From the NCBI GenBank assembly GCA_038325105.1, contig JBBQIR010000044.1, forward strand, positions 1 through 18,238: DNA of 18,238 bases, given 5' to 3'. Source of the stretch: WSXY01 sp038325105 (lineage in GTDB: Bacteria; Actinomycetota; Coriobacteriia; Anaerosomatales; Anaerosomataceae). The number at the start of each line of letters is the position of its first letter. Positions within the stretch are counted from its first letter, which is position 1. The translations under genes and the position numbers were made by a program. This document shows positions 13,250 to 18,238 of this stretch, in pieces. Under the pieces are notes generated by a model. The model saw only the letters and a list, made by a program, of their open reading frames with translations. It had not been told where the DNA came from and did not search any database.

Positions 13250-13810
13250 ATGATCACCATTTCCGACGAACTCTTCGCGTCGTTCCAGGAGACCGGTCGC
13301 GACCTGTTCCTCACGGGCGCGATCTCGTCGCACGGCGGCAACCTGAGCGTCCGTCTCGGCGACCGCATCCTCATCACGCGGAGCGGCTCCATGCTCGGGC
13401 GCCTCACGCGCGCAGACATCATCGAGACTGACATCAACGCGTGCCCCGAGGACGAGGGCTGCAGCCGCGAACTCGTCGTGCACCGGGCGATCTACCTCGC
13501 GACCGACGCTCGCGCGATCGTCCACGCACACACGGTGCACACGATCCACCGCTCGCTCATCTCGGACGTGATCGTGCCGCTCGATTCCGAGAGCAAGGCG
13601 ATTGTCGGTGACGTGCCGGTCGTCTCGGCCGAGCAGGCGATCGCCTCACCGGAAGCGGCGGAGCTCCTCTCGGCGGTGTTGCGCGAGAAGAAGGTCGCGG
13701 TCTTGAAGACGCACGGGCCGTTCGCGAAGGGCGCCACGCTTGAGGAGGCGTTCTATCACGTGAGCTGTCTTGAGGCGAGCGCCCACATTCTCGACCTGAT
13801 GGGCGCCTAG
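13250..13810 (+). CDS. Class II aldolase/adducin family protein
   Basis: Encodes 186 residues, slightly short for FucA (about 215). Members such as fuculose-1-phosphate aldolase use a zinc ion. Seen here: substrate loop GGNLS (29-33), ITRSGSMLGRL (phosphate-binding), catalytic-acid region CSRELVVHRAIY (Glu74), zinc ligands His92 and His94 in VHAHTVHT, and third zinc ligand His155 in KTHGPFAKG. The start ATG 13250 has GGAG at 13241-13244; GTG 13235 would add five residues. Similar short archaeal-type proteins make lactaldehyde from fuculose phosphate or act on other phosphorylated sugars, so the substrate is open. Its stop TAG directly abuts the stop of the opposite-strand Yip1 gene. No operon partner downstream; it follows the HEPN gene by about 12 to 36 bases and may be read through from it. 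Confidence 0.9.
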   Translation: MITISDELFASFQETGRDLFLTGAISSHGGNLSVRLGDRILITRSGSMLGRLTRADIIETDINACPEDEGCSRELVVHRAIYLATDARAIVHAHTVHTIHRSLISDVIVPLDSESKAIVGDVPVVSAEQAIASPEAAELLSAVLREKKVAVLKTHGPFAKGATLEEAFYHVSCLEASAHILDLMGA

Positions 13811-14566
13811 CTACATTCCGCCGCCCGCGGCACCCATGAAGACGCCCGTGATGATCGTCGGTACTGCCTGAGCGATGCCGGTGATCGCCACGAATGCGAG
13901 AATCCCCGCCACGGCACGCTTCTTCTCAAGGCCGACGGTCTTCGACATGAGCGCGCCGAACAGGATGAGGACGCCCCACACGATCCACACGTCGACCTGA
14001 GCGAGGACCGCGTAGAAGGCGCTCGGTGCCGTCAGCGCGTCCTTGGGGGCGACAAGCGCGCCAAGGCCCTGATGCTGTAGCCAGATGCCTGTGCTGGCCA
14101 TGTAGATCGTCTGGATGACGTTCCTGAACATGTGCGGCACCAGCGAGAGTCCGGCAATCGACAGGAGCGACGTGTACTTCACCGACATCGCCCACGTTCG
14201 GGCCGCCACGAAGAAGAACGTCGCGATGTAGAGCAGCGCAAAGAGCGAGCCCACCACACCAAAGACGATCGCCGCGGTGTTCGCGATCGTGCCTGCGGTC
14301 TCGATGACGTTGTTCTCGGCCATGTCCTTCTCGACTTGCGCGCGGTCTGCCTCAGGCATCTGCTCGAAGCTCTGCCTGAGTGCCGCGTCGGCGGCTTCCT
14401 TCTGCGCCACGACCGACATGGGTGTCGCGACAACTGCCTTTGCGACCACGGTGGTCGCCAGAATGATCACGAGTGGGATCCAGAGCCACTTGAGTGCATC
14501 GCCGAGCGAGTCGACGCCCTTCGCCGGCTTGAACAGTGTGGTGAAGATACCCGAGAGAACACGCAT
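13811..14566 (-). CDS. Yip1 family membrane protein
   Basis: Encodes 251 residues. The start MRVLSGIFTTLFKPAKGVDSL (residues 1-21), with its FKPAKG element, is the typical soluble opening of bacterial Yip1-domain (DUF1282-like) proteins. Hydrophobic segments lie at about 27-48, 95-122, 133-158, 188-208 and 217-245. A charged helical stretch at 54-88 (QKEAADAALRQSFEQM onward) sits between the first two and is probably exposed. ATG 14566 is preceded by GGAGGA at good spacing. It is the last gene of the ABC operon, ten bases after the permease stop, so it may assist or tune the transporter; function unknown. Glycine-rich end AAGGGM. Confidence 0.78.
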   Translation of the reverse strand: MRVLSGIFTTLFKPAKGVDSLGDALKWLWIPLVIILATTVVAKAVVATPMSVVAQKEAADAALRQSFEQMPEADRAQVEKDMAENNVIETAGTIANTAAIVFGVVGSLFALLYIATFFFVAARTWAMSVKYTSLLSIAGLSLVPHMFRNVIQTIYMASTGIWLQHQGLGALVAPKDALTAPSAFYAVLAQVDVWIVWGVLILFGALMSKTVGLEKKRAVAGILAFVAITGIAQAVPTIITGVFMGAAGGGM

Positions 14567-14576
14567 GATTCCTCCG

Positions 14577-15884
14577 TTACTCGTGTCGCAGTGCGACAAG
14601 CGGATCGAGGTTTGCCGCACGAACGGCGGGCAGAACGCCCGAGAGCAGACCGACGCTCGCGGCGAAGACGATCGCGAAGACCGCTAGCCACGCCGGGATG
14701 TAGAAAAACGTTGTCGCCTCGGGGGGAGCGCCGCCCCCGCCGCCGGATTGCGCGGCGATCGCGCTTTGCAGGAAAAGGTTCGCGAGCGCCGCACCGCCTG
14801 ACGAGAAGACGAGCCCGCCGATGCCGCCGAGCACGCCGATGATCGCCGCCTCGCCGAGGAAGACGCGCTTGATCTGGCGGTTCGACGCGCCGACGGCCTT
14901 CATGATGCCGATTTCGCGAGTTCGCTCGTAGATCGACATCGTCATCGTGTTCGCGATGCCGAGCGCCGCGACGATCATCGCAATCGCGCCGAGCGCGCCG
15001 AGTACGACCTGGACGATGAGGAACGTCGATTTGAGCCCTTCCTGGATCGTCCGTGCCGAGAAGGTCATGTAGCCGTCGGTGGTGAGGATCTTCTCGATGC
15101 CGGCGACCGTCTCGGCCGAATCCGCCTTGACGATGACGGTGTCGTACGTCGGGCGACGAGTGGATACGCCATTGAAGGCGAGCGCGGTGTCGAGCGACAC
15201 GAACGTCGTCATATCGGTCTCAGCGTCGGTGGGGGCGAGCACACCCACGACCGTCATCTTGTGCCGCTCTTCGACAGGCTCCGCCATTGCGACCGCAGGG
15301 CTCTTCGAGGCTTCTTCCTCGCTTGGATACTTCACGACCGTCACGATGATTCGCTTGCCAACGAGGTCCAAGGCGGCCCCCGCGTCTCCCGCGTCGCCGC
15401 CGCTGTTCATGCCAACGAACATCTCGGGCACGCCGTCGCCGAGCAGGATCTCGGTGTCGCTGCGGGGCAGACGCCCCTCGGCGACCTCGAAACCGAACGC
15501 CTTGAGGCTGTCGACCGGCACACCCTTGACCTGCGTCGATGCGCTTTGCTTCTTGTAGCTCATGTCCTGGACCATCGCCATCACCGACGGCATGACCGCC
15601 TCGACATGCTCCATCCCCTCGAACTTCGCGACCGCCTTCTCGTCGAGCGGCAGAGGCTCGGGCATTCCCGGGCCGGAGAATCCGCCGCCCATCACATTGA
15701 TGTGTGTCGCCGCGCCCAGATCGCCAAGCGATGCGACGACGCTGCGCTGCAGCCCGACGCCAAGCGACACCATCAGCACGATCGCCGAGGTTCCTATCAC
15801 CACGCCAAGCGCGGTGAGAGCCAGACGGAGCTTCATTCGCCGCAGGTTCGAGATGACGATGAAGGTGAGGTCGCGGAAGCGCAT
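14577..15884 (-). CDS. MacB/FtsX-like ABC transporter permease
   Basis: Encodes 435 residues in the MacB topology: transmembrane segment 1 at about 20-43 (RLALTALGVVIGTSAIVLMVS), a large periplasmic-type MacB_PCD domain to about 285, then three transmembrane segments near 286-315, 343-368 and 393-418. The FtsX-type signature ERTREIGIMKAVGASNRQI follows segment 2, and the end AVRAANLDPLVALRHE is typical of permeases of this family. A Gly-rich loop GGGGGAPPE lies before the last segment. It would work with the ATPase at 16860-17555 as a homodimer. ATG 15884 follows the upstream stop by one base, so translation is coupled. MacB-type systems perform mechanical transport of peptides, antibiotics or lipoproteins, or signalling; the substrate is not evident. 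Confidence 0.95.
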   Translation of the reverse strand: MRFRDLTFIVISNLRRMKLRLALTALGVVIGTSAIVLMVSLGVGLQRSVVASLGDLGAATHINVMGGGFSGPGMPEPLPLDEKAVAKFEGMEHVEAVMPSVMAMVQDMSYKKQSASTQVKGVPVDSLKAFGFEVAEGRLPRSDTEILLGDGVPEMFVGMNSGGDAGDAGAALDLVGKRIIVTVVKYPSEEEASKSPAVAMAEPVEERHKMTVVGVLAPTDAETDMTTFVSLDTALAFNGVSTRRPTYDTVIVKADSAETVAGIEKILTTDGYMTFSARTIQEGLKSTFLIVQVVLGALGAIAMIVAALGIANTMTMSIYERTREIGIMKAVGASNRQIKRVFLGEAAIIGVLGGIGGLVFSSGGAALANLFLQSAIAAQSGGGGGAPPEATTFFYIPAWLAVFAIVFAASVGLLSGVLPAVRAANLDPLVALRHE

Positions 15885-15885
15885 G

Positions 15886-16863
15886 CTACGAGCCGAGTCC
15901 AAAGAGCGCCATGACAAACGCTACGAACGGGTTCTTGTCGCTCTTCGGCTTGTCGCCTGCGGCATCCGGACCCGGCTCGCCGGTGTCCTTCGGCTGCTCG
16001 GCCACCTTCACCTCGTACGGCGTCTGGAACTTCTTGATCTTGCCGAAGTCGTCCCGGTACGTCACCACGAGCACGACCTCGAGCGTGCCGGCCTTCTCAG
16101 GCGTGATCTGCACGTCGATCGCCTCGCTGCCGGCCGCGTCGAAGGTGCCGAGGTAGACCCGACCGTCAACAACGGCCGCCGTCGAGGCCTCGACGCTGAG
16201 CGTCACGGCCGAGAGCGCGAACCCGCCGGTGTTGGCGATCTCGAAGCTCGCGTCGAACGTCTGGCCGACGACGCCCTCCTCGGGTATCTCAGCCGTTACG
16301 ACCGAGAACGCAGCGTCGCGTTCGACCACGATGCCGATCGTCTGCGTGATCTCCTGGCGCTCGCCGTTGTACTCGAAGGCGATGATGATCGGCACGTTGT
16401 ACGTCCCGGCCGCTGTGCCCGGGCCCGCCATTACGTCGAAGCTGACCGAGTCCGCCTGCTTGCCCTTGATGGTGCCGACGAACTTCGCGTTGCCCGTCCC
16501 CATGACCGAGAGGCCACCGCCTGTGGCGGCCGCAGCGTCGGCAGAGGCTGCGGACGTGCCGCTCTGGAGCGAGACGACGACGTTCTCAGCGCGGCGCGCG
16601 GTCGCGTTCTCGATGTCGAGCGTGAGTTCGAATCGCGAGCCAACGAGCACGCGCTCTGGCGCCGTCTCATAGGAGCGAACGACGAGCACTGGCGCGGGCT
16701 TGGGCGAAGCGGAGGCCGTGGGGTCGCCGAGCGCGGGGCTGGGGCCCTGTGAGTCCGCAGTCGGCGTGATCGTCGCCGTCGTGGTCGCCAGCGCGCTCGC
16801 GGGTGCCCAGGCCAACAGGCAGGCCAACATCAGCGCGACCGTTCTCGTCTTCTCGGTTCTCAC
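15886..16863 (-). CDS. Secreted CARDB/COG1361-like accessory protein of ABC system
   Basis: Encodes 325 residues. A signal peptide (about 1-26, RTVALMLACLLAWAPASALA) is followed by a Pro/Ser/Thr/Ala linker (27-58), then two beta-sandwich repeats. The first is about 60-175 (VLVGSRFELTLDIENATARRAENVVVSL) and the second about 180-290 (VVGQTFDASFEIANTGGFAL), each with the N-terminal NxG/NT turn of CARDB-like domains. A charged linker (EQPKDTGEPGPDAAGDKPKSDKNP) ends in the short hydrophobic tail FVAFVMALFGLGS, perhaps a membrane anchor. The start is GTG 16863, overlapping the ATPase stop by four bases (GTGA). Such proteins are often encoded between ATPase and permease genes of MacB-like systems, so it probably acts outside the membrane with them. 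Exact role unknown. Confidence 0.8.
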   Translation of the reverse strand: MRTEKTRTVALMLACLLAWAPASALATTTATITPTADSQGPSPALGDPTASASPKPAPVLVVRSYETAPERVLVGSRFELTLDIENATARRAENVVVSLQSGTSAASADAAAATGGGLSVMGTGNAKFVGTIKGKQADSVSFDVMAGPGTAAGTYNVPIIIAFEYNGERQEITQTIGIVVERDAAFSVVTAEIPEEGVVGQTFDASFEIANTGGFALSAVTLSVEASTAAVVDGRVYLGTFDAAGSEAIDVQITPEKAGTLEVVLVVTYRDDFGKIKKFQTPYEVKVAEQPKDTGEPGPDAAGDKPKSDKNPFVAFVMALFGLGS

Positions 16864-17555
16864 GCGAGACCTCCTTGCTCGATATCGACGATCGAGCCGT
16901 CGATGATGTGGACGATGCGGTGGGCGACGGCCATGGCCACTGCCCGGTCATGTGTCGTGATGAGGAAGGTGCGTCCCTCGGCGTTCATCGTCTTGATGAC
17001 CTCGAGGATCTCCTGGCCGGTCGCGGTATCGAGGTTCCCCGTCGGTTCGTCGGCGAGGATGATCGCGGGCCCGTTCACGACCGCACGCGCCACCGCCACG
17101 CGCTGCTGCTCGCCGCCGGAGAGCTCCGTCGGCTTATGCTCAAGCCGAGAGCCGAGGCCGACCGACTCGAGTGCTGCCGTTGCCTGCGCTGCGCGGTCGC
17201 CGCGTGCGACGCCAGCGAACACAAGCGGGAGCTCCACGTTGCCGCGTGCCGAAAGCGTCGGGATGAGGTTGAACGACTGGAACACGAATCCCACCTGGTG
17301 GCGGCGGTAGTCAGCGAGCCGCTCGTCGTCCATGGCCGCGAGGTCGTCGCCTTCGACGATCACCGCACCGCCACTCGGGCGGTCGAGACCGCCGACGATG
17401 TTGAGGAGTGTTGACTTGCCGGAGCCCGAGGGACCCATCACACAGACGACTTCGCCGTGCTCGATGGTGAGGTCGACGCCGCGCAGCACGTCGAGGACGG
17501 TGCCGCCCATGGTGTACTGCTTCCGGAGATCCCGGACGTCGACCGCCGTTGTCAC
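16860..17555 (-). CDS. ABC transporter ATP-binding protein (LolD/MacB type)
   Basis: Encodes 231 residues. Walker A GPSGSGKST (41-49), Q-loop FVFQSFNLIPTLSA (about 90-103), signature LSGGEQQRVAVARA (145-158), Walker B AIILADEPTGNLD (164-176, catalytic Glu170) and switch His in LITTHD. The QSFNLIPTLSARGNVELPL stretch is characteristic of the LolD/MacB/FtsE group. It drives the permease by ATP hydrolysis. The start is GTG 17555, with GGGGGGAG upstream. It heads a four-gene operon; 92 bases separate it from the helicase gene upstream, where I see no convincing promoter, so transcription could begin in or before the helicase gene. Confidence 0.96.
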   Translation of the reverse strand: MTTAVDVRDLRKQYTMGGTVLDVLRGVDLTIEHGEVVCVMGPSGSGKSTLLNIVGGLDRPSGGAVIVEGDDLAAMDDERLADYRRHQVGFVFQSFNLIPTLSARGNVELPLVFAGVARGDRAAQATAALESVGLGSRLEHKPTELSGGEQQRVAVARAVVNGPAIILADEPTGNLDTATGQEILEVIKTMNAEGRTFLITTHDRAVAMAVAHRIVHIIDGSIVDIEQGGLA

Positions 17556-17647
17556 GAAGCTCCCCCCGTTGCCTGCGTCACGAGGGCTATTGTCGCGTAG
17601 TCACGGGCACCGTGCCACCCAATTTTGTGGTGTTTTCGCGCTAGACC

Positions 17648-18238
17648 TCAGCCCCACATCGACTTCACGCCCTCGCGGATGCTCGCGGTCGTTGCGCGAG
17701 CGACGCCGCCCGCGAGGTCGTCCTCGTCGGCCGCGCTCTCCGGTCGCGCCTGTGACTCGGCGAAGAGCGGCCGCAGGGCATCGGGGATGAAGCGCGTCCG
17801 CTGCGCGTAGCCGTAGCTGTCGGACATCCCGCGTCCGGCCGCGTAGTAGCGCAGCGGATGCGTCACGTAGAGGTGCTCTTTGGCGCGCGTGCACGCCACG
17901 TAGAACAGTCGCCGCTCCTCGGCGATCTCCTCGGGACTGCCGCACGCGAGGTCGGCGGGGATGTTGCCGTCGGCCGCGTGGATGACGTACACGGCGTCCC
18001 ACTCGAGCCCCTTTGCCGAGTGGATCGTGGAGAGGATGAGGAAGTCCTCGTCAAGGGTCGGCGGTTGTGCGAAGTCGCCCGTCCAGTTGGGAGCGTCAAG
18101 CGTCATCTCGGCGAGGAAGCGCGTGCGGTCCGAGAAGCGCGAGCCGAGACGTTCGACTTGCTCCAGGTCGGCGAGGCGCGCCGACGCGTTGTCGTAGCGC
18201 TGCTCGGCGATCGGCGCGTAGAACGTGCGCGCAGCGTG
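17648..18238 (-). CDS. UvrD-family ATP-dependent helicase, C-terminal part
   Basis: The gene runs off the window end; 196 C-terminal residues are present. Motifs: RTFYAPIAEQRYDNASARLADLEQV, then FLILSTIHSAKGLEWDAVYV (motif V, TIHSAKGLEW) and EEIAEERRLFYVACTRAKEHLYV (motif VI, VACTRAK), which place it in the UvrD/PcrA/Rep superfamily 1 helicases. The C-terminus ends in SIREGVKSMWG, which resembles UvrD-like helicases of Actinobacteria more than classical PcrA. It unwinds DNA 3' to 5' in repair or replication restart. Stop TGA at 17648-17650. The exact type cannot be set without motifs I-IV, which lie outside. Confidence 0.92.
   Translation of the reverse strand, partial: HAARTFYAPIAEQRYDNASARLADLEQVERLGSRFSDRTRFLAEMTLDAPNWTGDFAQPPTLDEDFLILSTIHSAKGLEWDAVYVIHAADGNIPADLACGSPEEIAEERRLFYVACTRAKEHLYVTHPLRYYAAGRGMSDSYGYAQRTRFIPDALRPLFAESQARPESAADEDDLAGGVARATTASIREGVKSMWG

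Noticed and set aside
17600..17640. Possible hairpin CACC/GGTG followed by TTTT between helicase and ABC genes
   Set aside because: Four-base stem only, and it points along the plus strand where no gene ends.

Overview
The window is high-GC DNA with a strong G/C third-position bias, GTG starts and short actinobacterial-looking intergenic gaps. Bacterial-type split accD and accA next to pfkA, an archaeal-type class I (DhnA-like) aldolase and many MacB/Yip1-type membrane genes suggest an anaerobic actinobacterium of the Coriobacteriia/Anaerosomatales type. That assignment is inference from gene content; no rRNA or other marker lies in the window. No tRNA, rRNA, IS element or CRISPR array was found.

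Positions 1-3881 look like an accessory stretch rich in toxin-antitoxin-like modules. It opens with the 3' part of an AbiEi-like antitoxin gene, followed by a collapsed AbiEii toxin gene in which a start-like end is joined to a toxin C-terminal motif. A Fic protein gene with its own promoter and overlapping inverted-repeat operator comes next. A DegV lipid-binding protein gene lies on the opposite strand. The stretch ends with a two-gene cassette resembling HicA/HicB in layout, preceded by a strong promoter sitting on a 13-bp-arm palindrome.

Positions 3894-12144 are mostly housekeeping. A DUF2207 membrane protein with a poly-glycine tail (minus strand) diverges from nadE across a 205-bp gap that holds a promoter and a terminator-like hairpin (candidate small RNA or leader). 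nadE is followed immediately by a GNAT acetyltransferase, then a class I fructose-bisphosphate aldolase. After that comes accD-accA-pfkA, a tightly packed operon joining malonyl-CoA synthesis to glycolysis, with a promoter whose -35 box lies in the loop of a hairpin downstream of the aldolase.

Positions 12149-13238 hold an HTH-nucleotidyltransferase (MNT) gene overlapping a HEPN gene, a typical MNT-HEPN toxin-antitoxin layout, with three GGGTAC half-sites over the promoter and start. The HEPN gene appears frameshifted near its 3' end. A class II aldolase follows (13250-13810).

Positions 13811-17555 (minus strand) are a four-gene operon: ABC ATPase, secreted CARDB/COG1361-like protein, MacB/FtsX-like permease and Yip1-family protein, all overlapping or separated by at most 10 nt. 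The window ends inside a UvrD-family helicase gene read on the minus strand.
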